Below are positions 1 to 7,019 of a stretch of 7,876 bases of DNA, piece after piece. The position numbers were made by a program, and so were the translations under genes. This DNA is from Candidatus Tectimicrobiota bacterium (GTDB lineage Bacteria > UBA8248): NCBI GenBank assembly GCA_016184445.1, contig JACPCT010000006.1, forward strand, positions 1-7,876, in the 5' to 3' direction. Each line of letters opens with the position of its first letter. The stretch's first letter is position 1. Under the pieces are notes generated by a model. The model was not told the origin of the DNA and searched no databases. It worked only from the letters and a program-made list of their open reading frames with translations.

Positions 1-300
1 GGCGTCCAGCGTCTCCAGAATGGACTCGGCGCGGCGGCGCTGCTGGGCCTCGCGGTCCCGCTCCTGGGCCAGGAGCTGCTCCATCGCGCGCAGCCGCTCT
101 TCCCGGCGGCGGATCTCCTGCTCCACCCGCGCGAGGGACCCCGCCTCGGCGGCCGGGGCGGCGGATGCCGGCCGGGAAACCCCTTCACTGGCAGCGGCAA
201 ACGCCGCCAGAATCCATCCTACCGCGCAGGGCAGCCCTCCAGCAATTCGACGCGTTCGGGACGGGGAACGCCCGCTCATTTCCGCAGGCCGGAGTCCCAT
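1..300 (-). CDS. EnvC-like secreted coiled-coil protein, N-terminal part (cut by window edge)
   Basis: Only the first 100 codons are inside the window; the gene continues past position 1. The ATG at 300-298 overlaps the ftsX stop codon as ATGA and has a GGGGGAG ribosome binding site 6 bases upstream, so translation is probably coupled to ftsX. Residues 8-18 are basic (SGRSPSRTRR) and are followed by a hydrophobic stretch at 19-38, which looks like a signal peptide. An Ala/Pro-rich linker follows to about 55. From residue 56 the protein becomes a charged heptad-like helix rich in Glu, Arg and Gln, typical of the coiled coil of EnvC/PcsB-type proteins. In that family the coiled coil binds the FtsX periplasmic loop and a C-terminal LytM (M23) domain activates or performs peptidoglycan cleavage. 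The M23 domain lies outside the window, so the assignment rests on signal peptide, coiled coil and position after ftsEX. Met8 at 279 is an alternative start. Confidence 0.75.
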   Translation of the reverse strand, partial: MGLRPAEMSGRSPSRTRRIAGGLPCAVGWILAAFAAASEGVSRPASAAPAAEAGSLARVEQEIRRREERLRAMEQLLAQERDREAQQRRRAESILETLDA

Positions 301-1205
301 CACCGGCTCCCCCGCAGGAAGTGGCGCACCGAGACGGCGCTTCCGATGAAGCCCAGCGCCGCTCCGGCTCCGGCCAGGCCCAGGGCCAGCCTCCAGCCGC
401 CCGCGTGGATGGCGAAATCGGCCCCCGTCATGCTGCCCGCGATGGGCTGGAACAAGCCATGAAACACCCCCCACAGCACCCCGAAGGCTAGCACCCCCCC
501 CGCGGCCCCGCACATCACCCCCTCGGCGACGTAGGGCGTCTTGATGAACAGGTCGGTCGCTCCCACCAGGTGCATGATGGAGATGTCCTCCCGGCGGGCG
601 AACAAAGTGAGACGGATGGTGTTGCCAATGATGAACACCACGCCCAGGCTCAGCAGGAACGAGAGGGTCCAGACGGCGAGGGTGACGAGCCGGATGACGC
701 CCTCCAGGCGGCGGAGCCACAGGATGTCGTTCCGCGTCCGCTCCACCCCGGCCATCGTCCTCACCTGGGCCATCAGCCGCTCGACGTGGGTGAGGTCGCG
801 CTGGCGGGGCCGGAAGATCACCCGGAAAGACGGAGGGAGGAACGCGCCGTCCAGCCCCCGGAGCAAGTCGGCGTCCTGGCCGAGCCAGTCCCTCATCTCA
901 CGGAGGGCTTCCTCGGAGTTCACCTCCTCGATCCGCTCCACCCCGGCGGCGGCGAGCACCGTCTTCCGGAGCTCCTCCCGCTGCTCGGCCGTGGCCTGGA
1001 CCCCCAGGAAGATGGTGAGCTGGAAGCGCTCCCGCCAGGACTCGACGAGGGACGAGACGTTCAGCTGCACGATCCAGAGCGCGCCGAGGAAGATGAGGCT
1101 GATGGTCGTCGTGCCCAGCGCGATGGCGGCGCCGCCCGAGTTCTCGCGCAGGTCCTTGAGGGCCTCGCGCAGAAAATAGGGGAAACTCTGCAGCCAGCGG
1201 ATCAC
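300..1205 (-). CDS. ftsX: Cell division ABC transporter permease-like protein FtsX
   Basis: FtsX is the membrane partner of FtsE. The complex does not transport a solute; it passes ATP-driven conformational change across the inner membrane to a periplasmic hydrolase activator at the division site. The 301-residue protein has the family's layout: a short cytoplasmic N-terminus, TM1 at about 25-48, a large periplasmic domain at about 50-165, TM2 at about 171-194, TM3 at about 228-250 and TM4 at about 271-293. Family motifs are visible after TM2: NTIRLT at 195-200 and the cytoplasmic REDISIMHLVGAT at 205-217, the expected contact region with FtsE. The start is GTG at 1205-1203, placed directly after the ftsE TAG stop with no spacer, which implies translational coupling and equal dosage. 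Length and topology look complete, with no sign of damage. The following gene is the probable periplasmic partner. Confidence 0.96.
   Translation of the reverse strand: MIRWLQSFPYFLREALKDLRENSGGAAIALGTTTISLIFLGALWIVQLNVSSLVESWRERFQLTIFLGVQATAEQREELRKTVLAAAGVERIEEVNSEEALREMRDWLGQDADLLRGLDGAFLPPSFRVIFRPRQRDLTHVERLMAQVRTMAGVERTRNDILWLRRLEGVIRLVTLAVWTLSFLLSLGVVFIIGNTIRLTLFARREDISIMHLVGATDLFIKTPYVAEGVMCGAAGGVLAFGVLWGVFHGLFQPIAGSMTGADFAIHAGGWRLALGLAGAGAALGFIGSAVSVRHFLRGSR
307..313 (-). promoter_or_regulatory. Ribosome binding site of the EnvC-like gene
   Basis: On the minus strand GGGGGAG lies 6 bases before the ATG at 300-298, inside the last codons of ftsX. It supports the ATGA-overlapping start over the internal Met8. 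Confidence 0.6.
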
Positions 1206-1865
1206 CTAACGCCCATCCACGATCCGGCCGTTCTCCAGCCGCATGGCCCGCCTGCCCAGGTACTCGACGAGCGAACGGTCATGCGTAGCGACGACCACGG
1301 TCGTCGCCATGCGGTTGATGGCCCGGAAGAGATCCATCACCTCGCGCGCCATCGTCTGATCCAGGTTGCCCGTGGGCTCGTCCGCGATGAGGAGCGGGGG
1401 GCGGTTGACGAGCGCCCGCGCGATGGCCACCCGCTGCTGCTCCCCGCCCGAGAGGAAGCGCGGGAAAACGTTGCGCTTCGAGGCCAGCCCCACCAGCTTG
1501 AGCACGGCGTACACCCGCCGCCGGGCCTCCCGGGCCGGCACCCCGATGGCGCGCTGGCAGAAGGCGATGTTGTCGAAGACGGTCCGGCGGGGCAGCAGCT
1601 TGAAGTCCTGGAACACGACTCCGATGCCGCGGCGCAGGTGAGGAAGGTCCTTCCGCCGCAGGCGGGTGATGTTGCGCCCCGCGATGAAGATCTGGCCGCG
1701 GTCGACGGACTCCGCCGCGTAGATGAGCGAGAGGAGAGTGGTCTTTCCGGCACCGCTCGGGCCAGTGATGAAGACGAACTCCCCGCGCGGGATGTGGAGA
1801 TTCATCTCCTGAAGGGCGAAGCCGCCCTCCTCGTAGCGCTTCCAAACGCCGATCAAGCGGATCAT
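1206..1865 (-). CDS. ftsE: Cell division ATP-binding protein FtsE
   Basis: FtsE is the cytoplasmic ATPase of the FtsEX complex that regulates septal peptidoglycan hydrolysis. All ABC motifs are present in the 219-residue protein: Walker [10 protein letters not shown] at 35-43, Q-loop Gln86 in [10 protein letters not shown], signature LSGGEQQR at 138-145, Walker B LLIADEP at 158-164 with catalytic Glu163, D-loop GNLD at 166-169 and switch His195 in [19 protein letters not shown] and the short 219-residue length are typical of FtsE rather than of general ABC importers such as LolD, and the adjacent ftsX settles the assignment. The ATG at 1865-1863 gives a normal N-terminus; its ribosome binding site is weak (a GGATG a few bases upstream). 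The stop abuts the GTG of ftsX. The 54-bp gap to the tkt stop shows no promoter, so ftsE is probably transcribed from upstream. Confidence 0.97.
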   Translation of the reverse strand: MIRLIGVWKRYEEGGFALQEMNLHIPRGEFVFITGPSGAGKTTLLSLIYAAESVDRGQIFIAGRNITRLRRKDLPHLRRGIGVVFQDFKLLPRRTVFDNIAFCQRAIGVPAREARRRVYAVLKLVGLASKRNVFPRFLSGGEQQRVAIARALVNRPPLLIADEPTGNLDQTMAREVMDLFRAINRMATTVVVATHDRSLVEYLGRRAMRLENGRIVDGR

Positions 1866-1919
1866 GGGGCATCCGGCTGCCAGGCGGCGGTTGGCACGGC
1901 GCGGGCGGCGGGGCGCGGC

Positions 1920-3989
1920 TCAGCGGCCCAGGAGCCTCTTGGCCCGCTCCACCACGTTCTCCACGGTGAAGCCGAAGCGCTTGAAGTTCTCCTTGGCCGG
2001 GGCGCTCGCCCCGAAACGGTTCATCCCCACCACATCGCCCGCGTCGCCCACCCACTCGCGCCAGCCGAAGGCGGCCCCCGCCTCCACCGCCAGCCTCGGC
2101 TTGACGGCGGGAGGGAGCACTTCCTCGCGGTAGGCCTGCGGCTGCTCCCGGAAGAGCTCCCAGCTCGGCATGCTGACCACGCGAGCGTCAACCCCTTCCT
2201 TGGCGAGGGCGCCCTGGGCGTCGAGGACGAGCGAAACCTCCGAACCCGTGCCGATGAGCACAAGGTCGGGCCTCCCCTCCTGCTCCCGGGAGAGGACATA
2301 GGCCCCCCGGAGGAGCCCTTCCGCCCCCGCCGTGCGGGAGCGATCGAGCACCGGCACGGCCTGGCGGGTGAGCACGATCATGGTCGGCCCGTGCGTCCGC
2401 TGGATGGCGGCCCTCCAGGCGGCGACCGTCTCGTTCGCGTCCGCGGGCCGGATGATGCACAGGCCCGGCATGGCCCGGAGCGAGGCCAGGTGCTCGACGG
2501 GCTGGTGGGTGGGGCCGTCCTCCCCCAGGCCGATGGAGTCGTGGGTGAGGATGTAGATGACCGGAAGCTCCATCAGGGCCGCCAGGCGGATGGAGGGCCG
2601 GCCGTAGTCGGTGAAGATGAAGAAGGTCGCCGCGTAGGGCCGCACCCCGCCGTGGAGCGCCATGCCGTTGCAGGCGCCGCACATGACGTGCTCGCGGACC
2701 CCCCAGCGGATGTTCCGCTCCCCATGGCGGCCCCTGCGGTGGTCGCCCGAGTCCTGGATGAGGGAGTTGTTCGAGGAAGCGAGGTCGGCGCTCCCCCCGA
2801 TCAGGGCCGGGATACGGGAGGCCAGAGCATTGAGCGCCTTGCCGGAGGCCGCCCGGGTGGCCAGCGGCCCCTCCTCCGGCTTGAAGACGGGGAGGCCCGC
2901 GTCCCAGCCGGCGGGGAGCTTCCCCGACAGAAGGGCTTCGAGGGAGGCGGCCTCGGCCGGATGGGCGCGCCGGTAGGCCTCCATCTTCTCTTGCCAGGAC
3001 CGCTCCAGCGCCGCGCCCCGATCGACCGCCTGGCGCATGTGGGCGAGCGCCCGGCCGGGAATCAGGAAGCGCGCGTCCTCGGGCCAGCCGTAAACCGCCT
3101 TGGTGCGCTTGACCTCCTCCTCGCCCAGGGCCTCTCCGTGCGCCTTCGACTTGCCCTCGAAGCTGGGCGAGCCGGAGCCGATGCGGGAGCGGACGATGAC
3201 GAGCGAGGGCTTGCCGGTCTCCGCGACGGCGTTCTCGAGGGCGCGGAAGAGGGCGTCGAGGTCCTCGGCCCTCTCGCCCAGATTGATCACGTGCCATCCG
3301 TAAGCGGCGAACCGGGCCTCGACGTCGTCCGAGCAGGCAAGGTCGGTGCCCCCGTCGATGGTGATGCGGTTGTCGTCGAAGACGCCGATGAGCTTGCCCA
3401 GCCCCAGGTGCCCCGCCAGCGAGGCGGCCTCGTGCGAGGCCCCCTCCATGAGGTCGCCGTCGCTCAGGAGGACGAAGGTGTGGTGGTCCACCACCTCGTT
3501 GCCCGGGCGGTTGAAGCGGGCCGCCAGGTGCGCCTCGGCCATGGCCATGCCCACCGCGTTCATGAAGCCCTGGCCGAGGGGGCCGGTGGTGGTCTCGACG
3601 CCGGGGGCTAGGCCGCACTCGGGGTGGCCGGGGGTGCGGCTCCCCCATTGGCGGAAGCGGACGATCTCCTCCAGCGGGAGGTCGTAGCCTGTCAGGTGGA
3701 GCACGGCGTAGAGGAGCATCGAGGCATGCCCGCAGGAGAGGACGAAGCGGTCCCGGTTGAACCATTCGGGGTTCCGGGGATTGTGGCGGAGGAACCTCGT
3801 CCAGAGGACATAGGCCAGAGGAGCAAGAGCCATCGGGGCGCCGGGATGGCCGGAGACGGCCTTCTGGACGGCGTCCATGGCCAGGGTGCGGATGGTGTGG
3901 ACGCAGAGCGTGTCGAGCGGCATGTCGGCGAGCCCCTCTTCGCCGGAAGCGCTCTGGACGGCCGGACCAGCCTTCACGGGTGGTGTCAT
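1920..3989 (-). CDS. tkt: Transketolase
   Basis: Transketolase moves a two-carbon ketol unit between sugar phosphates using thiamine diphosphate and Mg2+, in the pentose phosphate and Calvin pathways of the cytoplasm. From the ATG at 3989 it has 689 residues, the usual bacterial length. Numbered from that start, SGHPGAPM is at 46-53, [12 protein letters not shown] near 130-141, the thiamine diphosphate/Mg2+ segment SDGDLMEG at 177-183 and DDN at 205-207, the catalytic Glu433 in GVREH, and [14 protein letters not shown] at about 487-500 with His495. The C-terminal domain has the expected GTGSEV and RVVSMPS motifs. The reading frame extends upstream to an ATG at 4058, but that start has no ribosome binding site. 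The ATG at 3989 has GAGGGAG 8 bases upstream, and a third candidate at 3923 has GAGGGG. It lies 74 bp after the TPR gene and 54 bp before ftsE on the same strand. Confidence 0.97.
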   Translation of the reverse strand: MTPPVKAGPAVQSASGEEGLADMPLDTLCVHTIRTLAMDAVQKAVSGHPGAPMALAPLAYVLWTRFLRHNPRNPEWFNRDRFVLSCGHASMLLYAVLHLTGYDLPLEEIVRFRQWGSRTPGHPECGLAPGVETTTGPLGQGFMNAVGMAMAEAHLAARFNRPGNEVVDHHTFVLLSDGDLMEGASHEAASLAGHLGLGKLIGVFDDNRITIDGGTDLACSDDVEARFAAYGWHVINLGERAEDLDALFRALENAVAETGKPSLVIVRSRIGSGSPSFEGKSKAHGEALGEEEVKRTKAVYGWPEDARFLIPGRALAHMRQAVDRGAALERSWQEKMEAYRRAHPAEAASLEALLSGKLPAGWDAGLPVFKPEEGPLATRAASGKALNALASRIPALIGGSADLASSNNSLIQDSGDHRRGRHGERNIRWGVREHVMCGACNGMALHGGVRPYAATFFIFTDYGRPSIRLAALMELPVIYILTHDSIGLGEDGPTHQPVEHLASLRAMPGLCIIRPADANETVAAWRAAIQRTHGPTMIVLTRQAVPVLDRSRTAGAEGLLRGAYVLSREQEGRPDLVLIGTGSEVSLVLDAQGALAKEGVDARVVSMPSWELFREQPQAYREEVLPPAVKPRLAVEAGAAFGWREWVGDAGDVVGMNRFGASAPAKENFKRFGFTVENVVERAKRLLGR

Positions 3990-3997
3990 TCCGGGTA

Positions 3998-4004
3998 CTC
4001 CCTC
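3998..4004 (-). promoter_or_regulatory. Ribosome binding site that supports the tkt start at 3989
   Basis: On the minus strand GAGGGAG is followed by 8 bases and then the ATG at 3989-3987. The upstream in-frame ATG at 4058 lies 5 bases after the TPR gene stop and has no purine-rich site. A GAGGGG before the ATG at 3923 keeps a shorter form possible. Confidence 0.55.
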
Positions 4005-4063
4005 ACCGAGAATCCTTCCCCCCAGCGGGGGAGCTGCCTCTCCCGGCTTGTCGCCCATGCAGC

Positions 4064-6172
4064 TTAGTGGTTCGCGGAAGTCTTCGCCTTTCGGCGCTGG
4101 AGGGTCTGGAGCCAGCCTTCCAGATGTTCAACCACGTCGGCGGGGGACAAGGAACGGGCCTTCCCTTCCTTATCCCCTTTGGCGGATTCCTGCAACCGCG
4201 CCACCGCTCCGGAGGCGATCTGGCTTTCGATCTCCTGCATCCGGCTGGCCAGCCAGCCCGAAGGCGCGCCCATGGCGGACGCCTTGCGGCAAAGGTCGAT
4301 GGCCTGGGCCAGGTTTCCCTCCTCGACGTAGAGCCCGATGAGGTTCCGGAGGACGGGGGCCACCTCCACCTCCTCCGCCGGGGGCGTAGGGCCTCCCTTG
4401 GACGAGGGCGCCTCTGGTGCCGCTCCCGAAGGGGCCGCCCCCCCCTCGGCGGAGACAACGAGTCCCTCCACTTCATCCGCTCCGCTGGGCTCCGCCCCCT
4501 CGGAGAGGAAGCCGAGGTCCTCCTCCTCCAGCTCCGCCTCCAGATCCACATCATCAAGAGATGGCTTCTCGCCCGTCCCCGCCGGTTCAACCGCCGCCGG
4601 CGCGGCGGCCGCAGGTGCGCCCTCCCCTTCCTCCTCCCCCGCGAAGAGGCTCTCCAGCTCTTCGTCCAAGGCCGCGTCAGAAACGGCCCCAGGGGCGGAG
4701 GCCCCCGGAGCGGCGGGAGCAGCCTCGGCCGGGGCGTCCGTCGCCTCCTCGAACAAAGCCTCCAGGTCCAGCTCCTCGGTGGAAGCCACCGCCCCGGCCA
4801 CCGCCTCCTGCGGAAGAGAAGGAACCGATTCCCCCTTCTCCCCTTCCTCCGCGAAGAGCCCCGCTAGCTCCTCGTCCAGCGCCGCGTCCGGCGCGGCAGC
4901 GCCCGGTGCCACTGGAGCGGCGGGAGCGGACACGCCCTCCGCCTCCCCGGAGAACAGGGCGTCGAGGTCCGTCTCCTCAGCGGAAGCCTCCGCCCTGGCA
5001 GCCGCCGCAGGCGGAGCCGCCCGGGGGGGAAGGAACCCGCCCTCCCCCGCACCCTCGGCGAAAAGACTTTCCAGATCCTCGTCCAGCGCCGCGTCCGGCG
5101 CGGCAGCGCCCGGTGCCACTGGAGCGGCGGGAACGGACACGCCCCCCGCCTCGGCGAACAGCTCCTCCAAATCCTCGTCGAGCGCGGCCTCTGGGGTGGA
5201 ACCCGAAGCCACCTGGGCCGCCAGAGCCGCTCCGGGCGTCTCATCCTCCATCCCCAGGAACGACTCCAGATCGTCCTCCAGGGCGGCGTCCCGCGCCGGG
5301 GGGCTGGCCGCCGCGCCGCGAGGCACCCCCGCCTCCTTGGCGCTTCCCAGGATGGACTGCTCTTCATCTTCCTCATCGAGAGTGGGAAGGGAGGCTTCCG
5401 CCTGGTCCGCCTGGCTCAGCAAGGCATCCAGATCGGAATCGTCGAGGGCGGAAGCCGCCATGACGCCAGAAGGGCCGGACTTCCCTCCCCCCCCCTCTCC
5501 GCCGCCCGCAGGGGCGGCGATCTCTTCCTCGAAATCCACATCGAAATCTCCGCCCGCCGAGGGGGGGGCGGGAGGAGCCGTCTTCTTGGCCCCGGCCAGC
5601 CGGGCCTCCAGGAGGCCCAACTGCTTCTGCCACTCAGCGTTGCCCGGCTCCCTCTGGAGAAGCTGCCTGTACACCTCGGCCGCCTGGGCATGGTGGCCCT
5701 GGGACGTGTAGAGCTGCGCGAGGGATGGGGTGGGAACGACGGCAGGGACTTCCGCCCCGGAGGCAGGCAAGGGGGCCCTCTTCGCCGCGGGAGCGGCGGC
5801 AGGGCGCGGGGCCTCCGCGAGCAGGGCGCGCGCCTCGGGGTCCGAAGGGTCGAACATCGCGGCGACGCGAAGGGCCCGGCGCGCCCCCCCCTCGTCGCCC
5901 GCCCGGCGCCGGCATTCCGCGAGGAGGCGTTGGCCCTGGAGGTTCCAGGGGGATTTCGCCACGGCGGCCGCCAGATCCTCAGCGGCTTCCTGCGGCCGGT
6001 CCATCGCCAGCACTCTGAGCCCGGACCGCAACAGCTTCTCGGCGCGGGGGCCATCCCCTTTCTTCCAGACGAGAGAGGCCAGCGGGAAAAAGGCGGGCGA
6101 GGACGGACTCTCCTCCATCTGCTGTTCGAGGGCCTCGATGCGCGCTTGAGGATCCTTGGATCGACGGGCCAT
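4064..6172 (-). CDS. TPR protein with a long acidic repeat region (putative scaffold)
   Basis: A 702-residue, probably cytoplasmic protein with no signal peptide or membrane segment. I do not recognise a named family. TPR-like helix pairs lie at about 25-110 and at 148-190; the segment [20 protein letters not shown] fits the TPR consensus well. Another unit is near 605-650 ([20 protein letters not shown]), and the tail [12 protein letters not shown] at 684-695 resembles tails I recall from other bacterial TPR proteins. Between them, 200-600 is Ala/Pro/Glu/Gly-rich and looks disordered. It carries about ten acidic motifs of the form [DE]-x-[DE]-L-x-x-L-[FL] near residues 244, 299, 332, 364, 400, 433, 467, 503, 541 and 551, mostly 32-38 residues apart. 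The central region loosely recalls FimV/HubP-type polar scaffolds, but no LysM domain or membrane anchor is visible. A good promoter precedes the gene, while its ATG lacks a clear ribosome binding site. A protein-interaction scaffold role is inferred. Confidence 0.88.
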   Translation of the reverse strand: MARRSKDPQARIEALEQQMEESPSSPAFFPLASLVWKKGDGPRAEKLLRSGLRVLAMDRPQEAAEDLAAAVAKSPWNLQGQRLLAECRRRAGDEGGARRALRVAAMFDPSDPEARALLAEAPRPAAAPAAKRAPLPASGAEVPAVVPTPSLAQLYTSQGHHAQAAEVYRQLLQREPGNAEWQKQLGLLEARLAGAKKTAPPAPPSAGGDFDVDFEEEIAAPAGGGEGGGGKSGPSGVMAASALDDSDLDALLSQADQAEASLPTLDEEDEEQSILGSAKEAGVPRGAAASPPARDAALEDDLESFLGMEDETPGAALAAQVASGSTPEAALDEDLEELFAEAGGVSVPAAPVAPGAAAPDAALDEDLESLFAEGAGEGGFLPPRAAPPAAAARAEASAEETDLDALFSGEAEGVSAPAAPVAPGAAAPDAALDEELAGLFAEEGEKGESVPSLPQEAVAGAVASTEELDLEALFEEATDAPAEAAPAAPGASAPGAVSDAALDEELESLFAGEEEGEGAPAAAAPAAVEPAGTGEKPSLDDVDLEAELEEEDLGFLSEGAEPSGADEVEGLVVSAEGGAAPSGAAPEAPSSKGGPTPPAEEVEVAPVLRNLIGLYVEEGNLAQAIDLCRKASAMGAPSGWLASRMQEIESQIASGAVARLQESAKGDKEGKARSLSPADVVEHLEGWLQTLQRRKAKTSANH
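4869..4945 (-). repeat. Near-identical direct repeat, copy 1 (inside the TPR gene)
   Basis: This 77-bp segment matches 5076-5152 with 2 differences (positions 4926 and 4938). The copies are offset by 207 bp, exactly 69 codons, so the frame is kept. It encodes residues about 410-435, including [20 protein letters not shown]. Such low divergence points to a recent tandem duplication or gene conversion within the acidic array. Confidence 0.9.
5076..5152 (-). repeat. Near-identical direct repeat, copy 2 (inside the TPR gene)
   Basis: Partner of 4869-4945, encoding residues about 341-366 with [20 protein letters not shown]. The sequence between the two copies encodes one further DLDALF motif, so the duplicated unit spans two motif periods. 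Confidence 0.9.
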
Positions 6173-6223
6173 GGCGTCTACGGGTGGAGGGGAACGACGG
6201 GGCGGTCCAGAGTCCCTTTTCCA

Positions 6224-6252
6224 ATGGTATCAAAGCGTTGCAAGCATGACAA
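6224..6252 (-). promoter_or_regulatory. Predicted sigma70-type promoter of the TPR-tkt-ftsEX transcript
   Basis: On the minus strand TTGTCA (6252-6247, 5 of 6 to the -35 consensus) is followed by a 17-bp spacer and TACCAT (6229-6224, 4 of 6 to the -10 consensus). Transcription would begin near 6217, giving a leader of about 45 bases before the ATG at 6172. The segment is AT-rich compared with its surroundings, and it is the only convincing promoter I found in the window. It probably drives the whole leftward gene block. Confidence 0.6.
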
Positions 6253-6255
6253 GAT

Positions 6256-6266
6256 GCGAAATTCGC
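6256..6266. promoter_or_regulatory. Small palindrome just upstream of the -35 box (possible operator)
   Basis: GCGAA-A-TTCGC is an 11-bp palindrome with 5-bp arms. It ends 3 bp before the -35 hexamer of the predicted promoter. The position suits a regulator binding site, but a palindrome this short can occur by chance and no known regulator is implied. Confidence 0.25.
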
Positions 6267-6301
6267 CCCCGTCCGCTATCGCTCCGCCCGATGGAAGCCG
6301 T

Positions 6302-6727
6302 CTAGCCGGTGACGGCTACGGCGTTGATCTCGACGAGGCACCTCGGGTCGGTGGCCAGCCGCACGACCTGGACGGTCGTGGTGGTAGGCCTGGACTCCCC
6401 GAAATACTCCCCCCACACCCGGTTCAGTGCGTCCTGATCCGAGAGGTCGGTGACATAACGGTTGGCGGTCACCACGTCGGCGAAGGTCGCGCCGACCGCC
6501 TCGAGGCTGCGCTTGAGGTTCTCGAGCGCGGCGCGCGCCTGGCCCTCCATGTCCCGTGGCATGGAGTCGAACTCCTCGGGGCGGTGGGGATGGTGGTGAT
6601 AGACGGGGGCGGCCGTCACTCCTGCGAGGTAGACGGTGGCGCCCCCCGTCACCCGGATGGCCGGCGCGTAGGGCATCCAGAGGTCCGGGGCATCGGGCCA
6701 GTGCAGGTGCTCGACCTTCTTCGCCAT
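6302..6727 (-). CDS. RidA (YjgF/YER057c/UK114) family protein lacking the RidA arginine
   Basis: A 141-residue protein, the normal size of this family of trimeric proteins. Recognisable features are TVYLAGVTA at 31-39, the helix QARAALENLKRSLEAVGATFADVV at 63-86, NRYVTDL at 89-95 and the C-terminal strand LVEINAVAV at 131-139 with Glu133. True RidA deaminates reactive enamine/imine intermediates and needs an Arg (Arg105 in E. coli) in a P-A-R-[TS]-x-V motif. Here the same place reads PTTTTV at 114-119, with Thr116 where the Arg should be. The segment PVYHHHPHRPEEF at 41-53 replaces the usual loop and has five closely spaced residues His44-46 and His48 plus Arg49. This points to a non-RidA subfamily, so imine deaminase activity should not be assumed. 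The start at 6727 is fixed by a strong ribosome binding site; the frame stays open further upstream but that part is antisense to another gene. Confidence 0.88.
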   Translation of the reverse strand: MAKKVEHLHWPDAPDLWMPYAPAIRVTGGATVYLAGVTAAPVYHHHPHRPEEFDSMPRDMEGQARAALENLKRSLEAVGATFADVVTANRYVTDLSDQDALNRVWGEYFGESRPTTTTVQVVRLATDPRCLVEINAVAVTG

Positions 6728-6731
6728 GTCT

Positions 6732-6738
6732 TCCTCCT
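6732..6738 (-). promoter_or_regulatory. Strong ribosome binding site of the RidA-family gene
   Basis: AGGAGGA on the minus strand lies 4 bases before the ATG at 6727-6725. It is the best Shine-Dalgarno sequence in the window and decides the start against the longer open frame that reaches 7081. Confidence 0.8.
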
Positions 6739-6923
6739 CAGGCAGAAGCCGGGCGGACAGGCGGCAATAGAGGCGGTTCCCTATTCTTTCATCCCACGCG
6801 CATGCGGAAAAGCCTCCCGCCGAAACCGCAAGGGGAAGGCCGAGGCTCTTCGGGCGTCCCGATCGAGAAAAGGACTCATGGAAATCCCCCGCCTGCCGAT
6901 ACAGCAAACGAAGACCAGGGAAG

Positions 6924-6953
6924 CCCGGCCACCGGGGGCCGGGTGTTATTTCG
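6924..6953 (+). terminator. GC-rich hairpin followed by a T-rich stretch in the response regulator leader
   Basis: CCCGGCC at 6924-6930 can pair with GGCCGGG at 6937-6943 around a 6-base loop, followed on the plus strand by TGTTATTTCG. This resembles an intrinsic terminator, although the T run is interrupted. No plus-strand gene lies upstream in the window. It would therefore be a leader structure or attenuator for the gene at 7020, or a chance GC-rich stem. On the minus strand no T run follows it. Confidence 0.3.
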
Positions 6954-7019
6954 CCAGCTCCCATCCTCCGCCTTGCGATGCCGGAGCTCCACCCGTGCAC
7001 TCGCAGAGACAAATTTGCC

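Larger units (their letters stand above)
6728..7019. other. Divergent intergenic region between the RidA-family gene and the response regulator
   Basis: This 292-bp stretch separates two divergent genes and must hold at least one promoter for each. I found no pair of hexamers I would call. CTATTC/GAATAG near 6781-6786 is a weak minus-strand -10 candidate without a matching -35. Other structure includes an 8-bp palindrome CGCATGCG at 6799-6806, a GC-rich hairpin at 6924-6943 and an 8-bp palindrome CAAATTTG at 7010-7017 next to the response regulator start. No small gene with a ribosome binding site was found on either strand. Confidence 0.7.

Noticed and set aside
225..300. Lipoprotein signal in the EnvC-like protein at Cys25
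   Set aside because: The residues before the cysteine read GLP, and Pro directly before Cys does not fit a lipobox. A normal signal peptide is more likely.
1866..1919. Promoter or terminator between tkt and ftsE
   Set aside because: The 54 bp are almost pure G and C. There is a small TGCCA/TGGCA stem but no T run and no promoter hexamers.
570..3611. A 1013-codon open frame on the plus strand across ftsX, ftsE and tkt
   Set aside because: It is antisense to three genes with complete family motifs. Long stop-free antisense frames are expected in GC-rich DNA, and its translation is low-complexity with no recognisable domain.
4338..5711. A 457-codon Ser/Ala-rich plus-strand open frame
   Set aside because: It is the antisense image of the acidic repeat region of the TPR gene (Glu/Asp/Leu codons read backwards give Ser-rich sequence). 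It has no ribosome binding site or domain.
6296..6317. Inverted repeat AGCCGT/ACGGCT over the RidA-family stop codon as a terminator
   Set aside because: The stem has only 6 bp, the loop contains the stop codon, and no T run follows on the minus strand.
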